A stretch of 64,000 nucleotides of DNA from Blastobasis lacticolella (GCA_905147135.1 LR990041.1:17483907-17547906); one strand, 5' to 3'. Positions 10,233 through 21,626 are shown, numbered from the stretch's first letter. Notes: generated by a model not told the origin, from the sequence alone. Numbers and translations are program-made.

Positions 10233-11546
10233 ATGTCTGACCATCATCAGAGCCACCATGAAGATGATAATGCACAGCTCTCGCCGTCATCAGAAGTGGG
10301 ATTGGCAGCTCAAGGCCCACCTGATTACCACCCTCGTTGTGCCGACGGTGAAGAAAAATGGCGGCTGATCTTGGAACAACAGAACCAGAATTTACTCGCA
10401 TTGTTGCAAGCAATGACATCGCCCGGTACAAGTATAGACATCAGACTTCCCGAATTCGACCCAGAAAAGTCAAATGTGGATGCACGTGCCTGGGTGGCTA
10501 CTGCTGTTATGTGCATGTCAGATTGTGAACTTAAAGGTGCGTCACTTATGATAACATTGAGCAAAGCACTTAAGGGACAGGCATCAACATGGCTGTCGCA
10601 GATCTCGATCCCGGGAATGACGTGGAGTGAATTCAAAGATAATTTAGTTGCTAGATATGATTGTCCTGAGACACCAGCAGCTACTCTTATTAATTTGAGT
10701 TGTAGTAAGCCAAAAGAAGGGGAAAGCCTTGCAGCATATTCTTCTCGAGTGCTCACTTCCTTAATGTCACGCTGGAAAAATTTATCAGTGGAGCAAATCG
10801 CAATCTCAACTGTTCTGGCTCATTCGTCACCAATTGATGATCGAGTTCAGCGATTAGCGTTTACAACGGATATTGACAGTAGAAGCATATTACATAAAGA
10901 ACTTCTTGCCATGTCTTACATGAAGAGAAAACATGTAAACACCCAAAATGATGATTTTAACAGTAAGCGGTTCAAAACTGCAGCTACAACTACTGCTTTC
11001 AAGTGTTACCGTTGTGGAAAAGCTGGCCACAAAGCTTCTATGTGCAACAGCAGTAAGAGCCCGTCAGACAGCAATAAATCCGGTTGTACACCTGTATTGA
11101 AGACTAGTAGGGATACCAGTTCCGTCACCTGCTGTAAATGCAAGCGTCAAGGTCATTACGCGAGTCGATGTACTGAAGTAAAAAACGGCAGAAACAGCGC
11201 TGATAGTAGCAGCACGAGCGATGTCGGCAGAGGCGCGGTTCCTGAGCTACGTCGCGTGGATCTGTGCATGGTCAATGCACCTACAGGAGTTCTGGGGCAA
11301 TCAGGTGAGTCGTTTGAATTCTGTTACGACTCTGGGGCAGAGTGTTCCTTGATTAAAGAATCTGTTTCGGTTAAACTTAAGGGTGAGCGTATTTATTCTG
11401 TCGTTACTATGACTGGCATTGGCCAAGCTACCGTAAAAAGTAATTATAAAATCTTAGCTTCTGTTGTGGTTGATAATATTATTTTGAATATTATGTTTCA
11501 TGTTTTGCCTGATAAGTACCTACAGCACGATATAGTTATTGGGTGA
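10233..11546 (+). pseudogene. gag: Ty3/gypsy gag-protease, nonsense-truncated
   Basis: From ATG at 10233 (a GTG further upstream is inside the leader), 437 codons encode a retrotransposon Gag. The capsid-like region spans about residues 85-230. Two CCHC zinc knuckles follow, CYRCGKAGHKASMC at about 258-271 and CCKCKRQGHYASRC at about 300-313, and then an aspartic protease with the active-site DSGA at about 366-369. The frame ends in TGA where family members usually continue through GRE-IL, so the stop looks like a CGA-to-TGA change inside a Gag-Pol fusion. The same frame resumes at 11553. Gag packages element RNA into particles and the protease matures them. No env-like frame is present downstream of pol. 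Confidence 0.9.
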
Positions 11547-11552
11547 GAAATT

Positions 11553-13958
11553 TTGAATAACGATATTGTTGTCAACATGTCTACTAAATCGTTGATTTTT
11601 AAGAAAGTACTGACGCCTATGACATGTGTTTTAGAGTCAAACGTAGAGTCAAATGTAGAGTCAAACGTAGAGTCAAATGTAGAGTCAAATGTAGAGTCAG
11701 ATGTAGAGTCAAGTTTAGAATCGCATACGATTTTGCATATTGAGTCTGATGCAACGAAATTTAATGATATTGATACTGAAATTCCTTCCAGTTTTAGACC
11801 TAAGCTTATTTCAATTTTAAATCAGTTCTCTGATAAATTTATTTTTGGAACACCTTGTTCTTCTGCGAATACTGATCCTATGCAAATAAAACTCAAAGAC
11901 CCAAATCGAACAGTTTCTCGTCGTCCATACCGATAAAGTCCTGAAGAAAGAGAGATAGTCCGAAGCAAAATTAAGGAACTGCTTGACTCTAACGTTATCC
12001 GTCCCAGTTGTTCTCCATTCGCCAGCCCAATTCTTCTCGTGAAGAAAAAGGACGATACAGACCGAATGTGTGTCGATTATCGTGAATTGAACGATAACAC
12101 AGTACCTGGTATATTTCCGTTGCCTGTGATTTCTGATCAAATTAACAGACTACATGGTGCTCTATATTTTACAACTCTAGATATGGCTAGTGGTTTTCAT
12201 CAAATACCTGTCCATCCAGACTCTATTGAGCGTACGGCGTTCGTAACGCCAGATTCTCAGTACGAGTATTTATCTATTCTATATAGTAAAGCCCTTCGGT
12301 TTGCGTAATGCGCCTTCTGTCTTCCAACGTGCTGTCACAAAAACGTTGGGAGAGCTTGCTAATTCGTTTGTAGTGGTCTATATGGATGACATAATGATTA
12401 TAGCTTCTAGCGTTGATCAGGCTCTACAACGATTAAAATTGGCTTAGATGTATTGACAAAGGCAGGATTTTCATTTAATATGAAGAAGTGCTCTTTTCTG
12501 AAACAAACGGTTGAGTACCTAAGATTTGAAGTAAGCTGTGGCAAAATTAAACCCAATCATAGAAAGATAGAGGCTCTTGTAAAGCTCTCTCCTCCAAGCA
12601 CAGTAACTCAGTTACGCCAGTTTATAGGCTTGGCGTCATATTTTCGTCAATTCATCCCAAAATTTTCCCAGATAATGGCGCCCCTTTATGCGCTAACCAG
12701 TGTCTCGAGAGGTAACATTAAATGGGAAGATTCTGATGAGACAATCCGACAGACTATCATATCAGCTTTAACCAATGACCCCGTCCTAACCATATTTGAC
12801 CCCAGTTGTCCCATCGAAGTGCATACCGATGCTAGTTCAGTCGGCTATGGTGCGATTTTAATCCAAAAAAATGATGAAAAGCGTTGTGTGGTTGCTTACT
12901 TCAGCAAGCGAACATCAGGTGCAGAGGCTAAGTACCACTCCTATGAGTTGGAGACTCTAGCAGTCGTTAACGGCATTAGACACTTTAGGCACTATTTATA
13001 TGGGCAAAAATTTACCGTTATGACAGATTGCCATGCCCTTGAGTCAACTCGTAAGAAGTTAGATCTTATGCCAAGGGTTCATAGGTGGTGGGCATTTTTG
13101 CAGTCATTTGATTTTAACATAGTCCATGTCGATGGGAAACGGATGCAGCACGCTGATTTCTTTTCAAGAAACCATATCCCTGAAAAGACTGCAATCACAA
13201 AGGTAGAGCAAAAGCGCATTAATGTAGCAAATCTTTCCGCTAGTTGGTTGTTAGCCAAACAACAACGAGATGTAGAGATTTTGGAGATTATAACTAAACT
13301 GAATAACGGTGAGCTGGATAGTGATTTAGCGCAGACGTATGAAATGAGATCTGGCGTGTTACATCGCAAAGTCCAACGCAACCGTAGGTCTCGAAGTCTA
13401 CCTATAGTTCCCAGAGCACTAAGGTGGTCGGTTGTTAACACTACACATGAGTCTCTCGTTCATCTTGGATGGGAAAAGACACTGGAGAAAACGTATGATA
13501 TTTACTGGTTTGAACAAATGTCAAAGTTTGTTAAAAAGTTTGTAGAAAACTGCGCTACATGTAAGATGGCGAAATCGCATTCTGGCAAAATCGCTGCTGA
13601 ACTACATCCTATCCCCAAGGTTGCTATACCCTGGCACACTCTACATATCGATGCCACGGGCAAGTTAAGCGGTAAAAATGATCGGAAAGAATATGTTTTC
13701 GTCCTAATATATGCTTTTACGAAGTATGTCGTCCTATACCACAGTCTTAGCATTGACACTGCTAGTAGCATTCGTGCATTAAAGAGTTGTGTCACTTTAT
13801 TTGGTGCCCCGAGTAGAGTAATCGCTGATCAAGGGCGTTGTTTTGCCAGTGCTGAATTTCGTGAATTTTGTACATCTCACAACATCAGCTTGCACCTGAT
13901 AGCGACAAGTAGCTCACGAGCCAATGGTCAGGTAGAGAGAGTCATGAGCATGTTAGAA
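11553..13958 (+). pseudogene. pol: Ty3/gypsy pol (RT, RNase H, 5' part of integrase), broken
   Basis: Order: linker with VESN repeats; TAA at 11934 just after the RRPYR motif that precedes RT; RT blocks VDYRELN and LDMASGFHQIPV; then a shift into the +1 frame between about 12275 and 12291. That frame carries PFGLRNAPSVFQ and the catalytic YMDD (12379-12390). A second shift near 12440 returns to the first frame. RNase H follows (VHTDASSVGYGAIL), then the integrase HHCC zinc domain (H..H..CATC) and the DDE core (HIDATG, VIADQG, NGQVERV). The frame stops where unrelated DNA enters at about 13960; the integrase C terminus is found at 19548-19958. The catalytic residues are still readable, but stops, two frameshifts and the insertion make the copy inactive. 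Confidence 0.9.
11632..11736 (+). repeat. 12-bp coding minisatellite (VESN repeats)
   Basis: A 12-bp unit, 'gtagagtcaaay', is repeated about seven times in frame and encodes repeated V-E-S-N between protease and RT. Since 12 is a multiple of three, the frame is kept. It probably arose by slippage in a tolerant linker. Confidence 0.85.
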
Positions 13959-14089
13959 AGGGGTTTATAGAGTGTACAGATATTGGTTGTGAATTTAAGC
14001 ATTTAGAATATATTAATTATGGTGGCCTAGTATTTTATCGAAAACAGAGTGGAAAGCTTAATGAAATAAAAATAGGGCACATTAGTTAA

Positions 14090-15470
14090 ATATAAATAGC
14101 TATTTATTAAGGAAAGGTAAAGCATATTTAAACACACAGATTAGATCAAATTAGATAAGTTATTATATTATAGGATAGGCAATCATAGCAAACAATGTTA
14201 CATGGGAAATATAACAATATATTATGGACATAATAAAATATGGCAATATACTTATTTATCCCTTAAAAATGGGACACTGGTATTACGTACGGTTCAATAA
14301 ATAACTGATTAAATATATTAAACTAAGACAAAATATAAAGCAACAATAATACAATGCAAGTTTGTACTTAACTCTGTGCCGGATCTGGAGCAAAAAGCCC
14401 CTCCCAGTCTCTCGACTGTGTTTATTTAGCCAACATTTGAACGGAAATCGACTACATTTCAACCAATGACAGCACGTTAAATAATTCTAATTAACTATGA
14501 AATATTGTGCAAAGATACAAACCAAAAAAATAAAAATAGCTTTTAAAACTATTTTTAATAATTATAAGATAAATTCGTTTAGTCTACAAATGACTGATTC
14601 TACTTTTGACATCATAGTCTACTTTTACATGTTAAGAAACCTAAATTTTAGTTAATTAGTACTGAATGTACTTCAAGATTTAACATCGTTTAGGAATATC
14701 TTACGTTCGTTCAGAAATGTTTATATATTTATTTGGCAATGTTATTTATTATTAATTACGATAGTTTTACAATCAAATACCAATTAAAAATACTCTATAA
14801 TACCATATAATATAACACGGCCATACTGACATGTACTTCGTTCTCGAAGTACTTAAACATTGAGATGGCACGTCAAGTTTAAAACATTATGGTATAAATT
14901 GTAAAAATAAATAATTACGTATATATACTATTATATTATTTTAGTACAATTACCATATTTCTTTGCAAAGCAGCTTAGAATAACATTTATATATATATCC
15001 TTAAATCTTTATCAATACGCTAAACTACTGAAGTAGTATTCGGTGCGTTGTATCGAACACGACTTAGCTAATTTTCCCTGCACTACCTTAGTAGTGCATT
15101 TTTGGGATTTAACATTCATTTAAATTACAATTATTAACAAGTATTGTAGGATTTTTAATAAACATTTTATATAATTTTAACATTATCTTTTACATTCAAC
15201 ATACTGCAATCCCTGCATAAGCACCCTTTCAAGTAGGTACATAGCTATATTCCATGGACATAGAAAATGTTATAGCTTCATAATAATTAATCAAATGAAA
15301 CATCTTAATATGTTCATAGTTGACCATCAAATTAAAAATATAAGTTGTGCATGTTGTGTCGTTAATGCTGCGTTATTTCTACAATAGTTTATTATAAGTA
15401 TTGTGAATCTTTCATATTCGTCACATACTTTACTTTTTATTTAAACCATACACAAAATAAATAACCATCT
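14090..15470. other. AT-rich DNA, nothing recognised
   Basis: Very AT-rich with no frame or repeat that I can assign. It forms the first part of the DNA splitting the integrase. Confidence 0.5.
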
Positions 15471-15670
15471 ACTTAGCACTTCCGCTTTTTTTTTTTTTTG
15501 CATTTCAGCTTTTTTTTACTTTTTTTTTTTATAACTGCGCATTTCCGCTTTTTTAGGCATTCCAGCTTTCCTTTGTATTTTGCACCATTATTGATAAATA
15601 AATAACCATGTACTTAGCATTTCCGCTTTTTTTTTATTGCATTATAGTTTTTTTTTTTTATTTACAATTT
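15455..15670 (+). repeat. duplicated T-tract units
   Basis: 'aaataaataaccatctacttagcacttccgcttttttt' recurs about 130 bases later as 'aaataaataaccatgtacttagcatttccgcttttttt', with several further T tracts and 'ttccagctt' variants between them. It is a local tandem duplication, low complexity on the plus strand. Confidence 0.65.
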
Positions 15671-15699
15671 TAACTAAGTCCTATAGTTAAGTAATTAAG

Positions 15700-17150
15700 T
15701 CATTAAAATTATCAGTAATGCATGTACGCTTTTTTAAATTCCATAATTATTATTGTAAACCATCACTGGCATCACCTTTACCGGTGATCCTGATAAATGT
15801 TGACTATATGCCTTAACATGCCAGGCCCAACACTCACTGCCTGTGAGGCTGACCGACATCGGGCAAGAAAGTCGACCAAACATAATATACAAACATTAAT
15901 ATAATAAAATTGAATAGGTACGTGTAGTAAATAGAAAATATTAGTGTTTAGTATAAAAGATCTTTTATTTTTGGAAGAATACAGTACTTATTGTATGGTA
16001 CACTCACTACTCGCATGGTATTGTTTCTTTTGTGTGTGTAAATAAATGTTTGTTGTTTTACTTCTGGACTTTGTCACAATATAATAAATGGTACTTATCA
16101 GCCAAATCTACCATCATAATCCGTTCGGTCAATTCTGACGTTTGACTTTCCAATCACTAACGGTAGCTAGCAAAAATTTAAATTTTAATCATCTTTAGGG
16201 GGAAAGTTATAAGTTCGGACGGAAATTTATAAAATACGGCATACTAACAGTGACGTCATTGTACATTCTACAGTCATATAAATTTGTAAGATAATTCAAG
16301 TAAATGTATTCACCTATAACTTGCGTTAGACGAAACGATCGCAATGTTAATAAACTGAAACATATTTTTCTAAATTCACTATGTGTACAAATGGTCCCCA
16401 TTTTTAAAAGTATCTTGTCGATGTAGGTACTTTAATAAATAGCTTGAATTGAATATTTATTGTATGGTGACAGTTTGTGGAAATGAAAATGAAGTAAACA
16501 AATTAATATTTTGAGTTAAGCCGGGAACCCACCGAACAAAATTCTGTGTTGTCAACACGTGTTGGTGACAAAATGTTGCTACCTTTCGGTGGAAAGGCGC
16601 CTTTATGCAAAGTCAAAATTTTCATCAAGAAATTTAATGGTATATTTATTTAATAACTTTATTGCACAACAACACAAATGGCGGACTTAAATTGGCGGAT
16701 TGAGGTTTATTTATAATTCTTCTCAATTCCTTGGCATGATTCAAGTAGCTAGGCGATCCAAAACCGAATGTTGCTAAACGTAAAGTGTTATAACGGTACA
16801 TCCTTGGATTATGTCTACTGTGCCGACCCTCAATCATATAGAAATGACTAATATAGATATATGTTTTCACAATTTTTCTTCGACTTGTTTGAGCCATTAA
16901 ACTACTCGTGAGTTATTATGGGTAAATTCGGGAATTTTCATCGGAGATTTTAGTTTATGCGGGATATACCGGAGAAAAAAAATTACAATGAATTATGTCT
17001 AAAGGCCAATGAGAGATTAGTAATATTCAAATTATGTATCCTTTGTAGGGCCAACGGTACGTATGTACTTGAATAAGATTTTGTTAAATTAGCTTTTAGG
17101 AAATTAATAATAATCTAATATTAATAATTAAAACCTATTATTACATTTTA
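15700..17150. other. unassigned DNA inside the insert
   Basis: Small open frames at 16207-16401 and 16646-16897 (minus) have no recognisable domains. 'caggcccaacactcactgcctg' and 'tcacctttaccggtga' near 15770-15840 are small imperfect hairpins. Confidence 0.4.
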
Positions 17151-17154
17151 TCCA

Positions 17155-17255
17155 ACCCGCCTGCCATGCGTGGAGATTATGGCAATAACCTCCACTTTCG
17201 TGGGAGAGGCCCTATATCCTGCAGTGGACTGTTACAGGCTGTGATGATAAAATAT
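17155..17255 (+). mobile_element. RTE-type LINE 3' tail fragment
   Basis: 'gtgggagaggccctatatcctgcagtggactgttacaggctg' followed by a GATGAT-like end is the characteristic terminal sequence of lepidopteran RTE elements (compare 62165-62225). Confidence 0.6.
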
Positions 17256-17259
17256 TAAC

Positions 17260-19370
17260 GATTTATATAGAGGTATGTCACATGTTGGAAACATTGTGCA
17301 AACAAAAATACGTATGATAAGTCTTGAGAGGGAAAATAATTTTTCTCGTAAATTAAGGACAATTGTTAAAACAATACTTTCAGTGGAAAGTGTCAAGCAG
17401 GAGATTCGAAAAATTGTCTCAAATATTAACCCAGACCTAATAAAATGTTAGAAGGAGGTATCTCCATTCGAACAGCATTTTCATTCGGTCAAAAATTTTG
17501 TTTACATCTTATGTCTTTGTTAAAGACGGTTGATATCGGTTATTTTCATTTATATAAGGCCAATTTTTGGATTAACTTATTCGAAAATCTATGTCAGACT
17601 ATTATAAGTGGGTACTTACTTAGCAGTACTAATTTTCGGTCAACCGCACAAAATAGTTTTTTTTTTATCAAACCACCAACAAAACTTGTTAAACCTATAT
17701 AATTTTGTACTAATGGCCTCTAGAAAGGATTTCTCAAAACTCGTCTGAAATCGTTTCTTACGGAATTAATAGAATGTATAGAGAACATAACTCGTGTTGA
17801 ACTTTAAATCCTAATGTTAGGGTAAAAACGTACTACGAAATTTGTAAAAAAACGTTTTAAGAATGAGCGAGGTAGTTTAACTTATTAAAGTGTAGTGTAA
17901 CACTGCTGTGAAATCGTGTAATAAAATGTGTGTATAATATTCCCACAAATAAATCACATATGTAGTTCATAAAAGTGGCCATTCTCACATCACAGTATCA
18001 TATTACTGAAAAATATTATTATTAGCGTTAAATAATTTTATGCCATGAATAACTAGAAATCCATTTTGAAAATACAACAAAAGTATTGTTATTGAAAAAG
18101 TAATTATGTGATTACCGTTTTTGACGGTCTCGGTTGGCACTCGCATACTTTTGTATTTGAAATTTAACTTTTATAATATATGGAAAAAATATATCGTCTA
18201 TTTAGAGAATGAATCTAAAATTATTCTTACAAACTAGTCAGTATAGTTTGCGTCTTATGCAATATTAATGCAGAACTCTTCAGGGTGTTACCTGCTACCA
18301 TTTTAGCGATGTCGTTCCAGGTGGCGATTCAAAAAAGGTGTTGAAGTCAGGCAAACGTGGTGAAAACAGCACGGCGCAAATCCAGGTTTAGGTCTCGTTC
18401 CGTTCTTCAGAGGGGAAGTCCGTCGGTCGTGCAAGACATCGTGGATTGTAGTGACGATGCCCATTTACTTGCAGAAGGGACTCGTGTGTTATCTGAAAAA
18501 TAAAAACAACACAGTACCATGTTCGCTCGATCATTCCTGACACTACTCTTGTAGTACGTAACTCAATGCAATATCTCAAGGAAAAACGAATCGAAATTAA
18601 TAGACATCACTAACATTTTTACTCATTCACGTTCATTCGTCACACTTTTGTAACCGTTAGATACTTGTAGGTCGATTGCTCCATCGGCAGAAGTCCAACT
18701 TCTAAATTTATAATGATGATGATGAAGAGGTACTGTTGTACTAGTCGTACTTAACCTGTAGGTACACCTGTTAGATTATGAGTATATACTTAGAATAGCA
18801 ATTTCTCTATATAAAACAGTTAAAATCATAAAGTAGTAGCTATCAATAGCCTGTCAGCTCATGGTTTATTCTTTAACCAAACCTGTGCTAGCTCCTTCGG
18901 ATGTACTAGTCATCGGTAACAATCCATCGGCTACACCACACCAAAAAAGCTAAACAATTAAATTAATTAATATTAACGTCCTGTAGTGCAAATAACCTAG
19001 CACTAACCAGTTTAGAATTTAACTTCTCACAGACATAAAATTACGAATACTTTTTCTTTCAATGTTGTCAACTTTTCAAAATAATTTAAAAAGTTTCGGC
19101 GGTCAATGTTAGAATTATAATTTAACCATACCCTCATTAAACAAATAATTTTCAAATTTTACTTTTGTGTTCGTCATGGTTTCTGGACAGAAACTTAACT
19201 TGTAAATCTATTATAAAATTAATTAAATTGTAAGGCCGCAAAAACTAAGTTGGTGCATAGAAATAAACTTAAGACTTTCTCGACTTTCTCAATATGTTCG
19301 TTACACATTTGATGAGAGATATGAATGTTTTTAAGTTGGTTCCTGTCTAAAAACTTGAAATAAATCTCAC
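17260..19370. other. unassigned DNA inside the insert
   Basis: The 86-codon frame at 17445-17702 has no recognised domain. 18380-18730 resembles a LINE-associated 3' repeat ('ggggaagtccgtcggtcgtg', '...gcagaagtccaacttc...' and a GATGAT end), but weakly. Confidence 0.4.
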
Positions 19371-19377
19371 GACTCAC

Positions 19378-19490
19378 CGGTTCAAAACTGTAACTAGCAG
19401 TCGTTGAGGACCGAACATCGTAGTCCCCCGCATCTGCATTCTGCAGGTACTCGCCGTTCCGCGCCGTAAGGAGAATCCAGCTTCCGCAGA
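19378..19490 (-). other. candidate host exon inside the insert
   Basis: On the minus strand an open stretch reads CGSWILLTARNGEYLQ, then NADAGDYDVRSSTTASYSFEP. It is bordered by a donor GAACCG|GTGAGTC (intron side starting at 19377) and a pyrimidine-rich stretch ending CACAAG as a possible acceptor at about 19491. It is GC-richer than its surroundings. I recognise no family. It could be a host exon carried in with the insert, an exon of a gene that spans the region, or chance. Confidence 0.3.
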
Positions 19491-19547
19491 CTTGTGCGGG
19501 CGGAGAGATCACGATGTACCATAAAAAATAAAAATAAGAGTTAGAAA

Positions 19548-19958
19548 TATTGTAGGATGTTGCGAGTCCTATTAGTAGGGTTACCAAGCATAGTCCCCTA
19601 GAACTTCGTATAGGTAGAGTTGCACGTCCTATCGATTTAATGTTCTCTAATGAGCCAGAAATTGACATTAACGATGCAAGATCCGAAGCGAAGATCAACT
19701 AAGTGTAAATTCAATCGATATGTAGTGGGTGATTTTGTGTTGCTTAAAAATGAAGAAAGAAATTAAACGAAACTCGATCCAAAGTTTAAAGGACCATATA
19801 AAGTAATTGAGGTTTTAGACGGTGACCGATATACAGTAAAAGCGTTAAACGGTAATCGCCAGTATAAATATGCTCACGACCGATTGAGGAAAATGCCCGA
19901 CGCTAATTCTGCCTTAGAGTTTGACGATAATTTAGAGTCTGCGGATGAAAACTGTTAG
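19548..19958 (+). pseudogene. Ty3/gypsy integrase C-terminal part
   Basis: Reading resumes with RVTKHSPLELRIGRVARP, the segment following the integrase catalytic core. After stops and a frame change near 19700 come GDFVLLKNEERN and KFKGPYKVIEVLDGDRYTV, the GPY/F-type C-terminal DNA-binding module, and then YKYAHDRLRKMP. An in-frame TAA follows NEERN (likely CAA to TAA). The final stop is TAG at 19956. This continues the pol frame interrupted at about 13958. No envelope frame follows; the next kilobase is untranslated region holding the hairpin array. Confidence 0.85.
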
Positions 19959-20100
19959 TTGTCAAGAGTAGAGTCAGAAAATGTTGCGGGTCTTTAGTGA
20001 TGACACTAAAGATGTGTTTTGCAATATCGCTTTACGATATTCTTGTGTGTATAAATGCTTAAGGTTAAGCGATGGTGTTTTGTTATCACTGGTAGTGCAT

Positions 20101-20856
20101 GTAGCGCTGGTTAAGTGCTACGATTCGCTTTGCTGGTTAAGCATTGCGGGAGTACTGGTAAAGTACTCGATGGTATGTGGCACTGGTTAAGTGCCACGAT
20201 TCGCTTTGCTGGTTAAGCATTGCGGGAGTACTGGTAAAGTACTCGATGGTATGTGGCACTGGTTAAGTGCTACAATTCGCTTTGCTGGTTAAGCATTGCG
20301 GGAGTACTGGTAAAGTACTCGATGGTATGTGGCACTGGTTAAGTGCCACGATTCGCTTTGCTGGTTAAGCATTGCGGGAGTACTGGTAAAGTACTCGATG
20401 GTATGTAGCGCTGGTAAAGTGCTACGATTCGCTTTGCTGGTTAAGCATTGCGGGAGTACTGGTAAAGTACTCGATGGTATGTAGCGCTGGTAAAGTGCTA
20501 CGATTCGCTTTGCTGGTTAAGCATTGCGGGAGTACTGGTAAAGTACTCGATGGTATGTGGCACTGGTTAAGTGCCACGATTCGCTTTGCTGGTTAAGCAT
20601 TGCGGGAGTACTGGTAAAGTACTCGATGGTATGTAGCGCTGGTAAAGTGCTACGATTCGCTTTGCTGGTTAAGCATTGCGGGAGTACTGGTAAAGTACTC
20701 GATGGTATGTGGCACTGGTTAAGTGCTACGATTCGCCTTGCTAGTTAAGCATTGCGGTTTGGCTGAGTGCTGGTCAAGTTACTCAGTTATAAGTAGTGCT
20801 GGTTAAGTTACTCAGTTATAAGTAGTGCTGGTTAAGTGCTACGATTTTGCCCTGCA
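20101..20856 (+). repeat. 76-bp tandem array encoding three hairpins per unit
   Basis: Units start at 20101, 20177, 20253, 20329, 20405, 20481, 20557, 20633 and 20709. The period is exactly 76 bp; eight units are complete, the ninth is cut short at about 20757, and degenerate half-units continue to about 20856. Each unit contains three inverted repeats around the same loop, C-TGGT(T/A)AA-G: a 7-bp stem such as GTGGCAC/GTGCCAC, a TGC/GCA stem with an outer CGC/GCG, and a 6-bp stem GAGTAC/GTACTC. The array lies in the 3' untranslated region of the gypsy element, between integrase and 3' LTR. The unit length is not a multiple of three and frames through it are not conserved, so it is not coding. 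A preceding segment (20053-20096) already contains related hairpins. Confidence 0.95.
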
Positions 20857-20859
20857 GAT

Positions 20860-21188
20860 GAGGCGTTGCATTGTATGGTACTGCCGCTTGATTGGTGATG
20901 CAAAACACTAGTTAGGTGTAAGATAGCGTTTTTGAACCCTATTTTGACAAGTTTAACGAAAGTAACTTTTGTGATAATATATGTAGCTCTTGATCACGCA
21001 ATATTTTGACATAAATTGAGTGTTTAAAATTTTATGTGATAATAGTTTTGCCGGGCTGTCCTGATACCGATATTTCCTAAATTTGTGTAGTCAGGAGGAC
21101 CGAGTGGACTTGTTACTCGCGTTAGTTGTCTTGTCTTTACTTTCAGATACGATCTCCCACGAGGACGTGTGAGCGTCAGAGATGGCCG
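20860..21188 (+). other. rest of gypsy 3' untranslated region
   Basis: Non-coding sequence up to the 3' LTR. 'gtcaggaggaccgag' near 21091 and 'gtgagcgtcagagatgg' just before the LTR resemble conserved segments preceding the 3' LTR of insect gypsy elements. A clear polypurine tract is not obvious. Confidence 0.55.
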
Positions 21189-21610
21189 TGTCGCAGAGTG
21201 CAGTATCTGAGTGTAGAAGATTATGGAATGCCAAGCAATATTTTGTTATGATTATTAATTCTAGTTTATTTAACTGATTTGTTTAAGGCGATAGTTTTTG
21301 TTTGCTTGAGTGTGTTTAATTGTGTCGCAATCGTAGTTCACACTGTCAGATAACGTTTGACGTTATACGTCAATCGTCAGTGACAGATGACAGTTAAGAT
21401 CCAACGGAGAGATTAAAAAATAAAGGAGATCATAGAGAAGCGGGGGCGCGAACGCACGGGTTGGTCGCGACACACTTAACCTCACTGCATTCCATGTGTT
21501 TATTTTAAATCCTAGAAAATCGTAGATTAACTTAAGAATCCTTAATTCGTTTGTAACCAAAGTTAGGTTAGATAATAAACGTTTGTGAATTGATCAGTGT
21601 CGTAGTGTTA
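21189..21610 (+). mobile_element. 3' LTR of Ty3/gypsy element
   Basis: It begins TGTCGCAGAG and matches the 5' LTR closely. It has about 95 extra bases ('...aaataaaggagatcatagagaagcgg...' to '...gtgtttatttta', about 21413-21508) that the 5' LTR lacks, so the two LTRs are no longer identical and differ by an indel. The right limit is uncertain for the reason given for the 5' LTR. Confidence 0.75.
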
Positions 21611-21626
21611 TTTTGAGACCATCCTG

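Larger units (their letters stand above)
13960..19539. mobile_element. about 5.6 kb of foreign DNA splitting the gypsy integrase
   Basis: Integrase coding stops at about 13958 (after NGQVERV) and its C-terminal part resumes after 19547. The 8-bp string GTTAGAAA occurs at both borders (13952-13959 and 19540-19547), as a target-site duplication would. The two integrase parts share a reading frame if one repeat copy and the insert are disregarded, although about 25 codons expected between them are missing. No terminal inverted repeats are visible; the right end is A-rich. Contents: a 40-codon open stretch at 13964-14088 of unknown origin, AT-rich DNA, duplicated T-rich tracts, an RTE tail fragment and a possible exon. 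No transposase or RT was recognised, so the nature of the insert is open. Confidence 0.6.

Noticed and set aside
10325..10756. Minus-strand open frame opposite gag (and 13079-13441, 13502-13795 opposite pol)
   Set aside because: These mirror well-supported coding sequence on the plus strand and resemble nothing themselves.
20557..20748. Open frames through the hairpin array (also 19981-20190)
   Set aside because: The unit is not a multiple of three, so frames change from unit to unit, and there is no family resemblance. They are by-products of the repeat.
20101..20756. A regular array of direct repeats that could suggest CRISPR
   Set aside because: Units are contiguous and nearly identical over the whole 76 bp, with no unique spacers, and the DNA is eukaryotic. 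It is a tandem repeat.
19959..21188. Possible envelope gene after gypsy integrase
   Set aside because: No frame with a signal peptide, furin-like site or membrane anchor is visible; the space is filled by the hairpin array and untranslated sequence.
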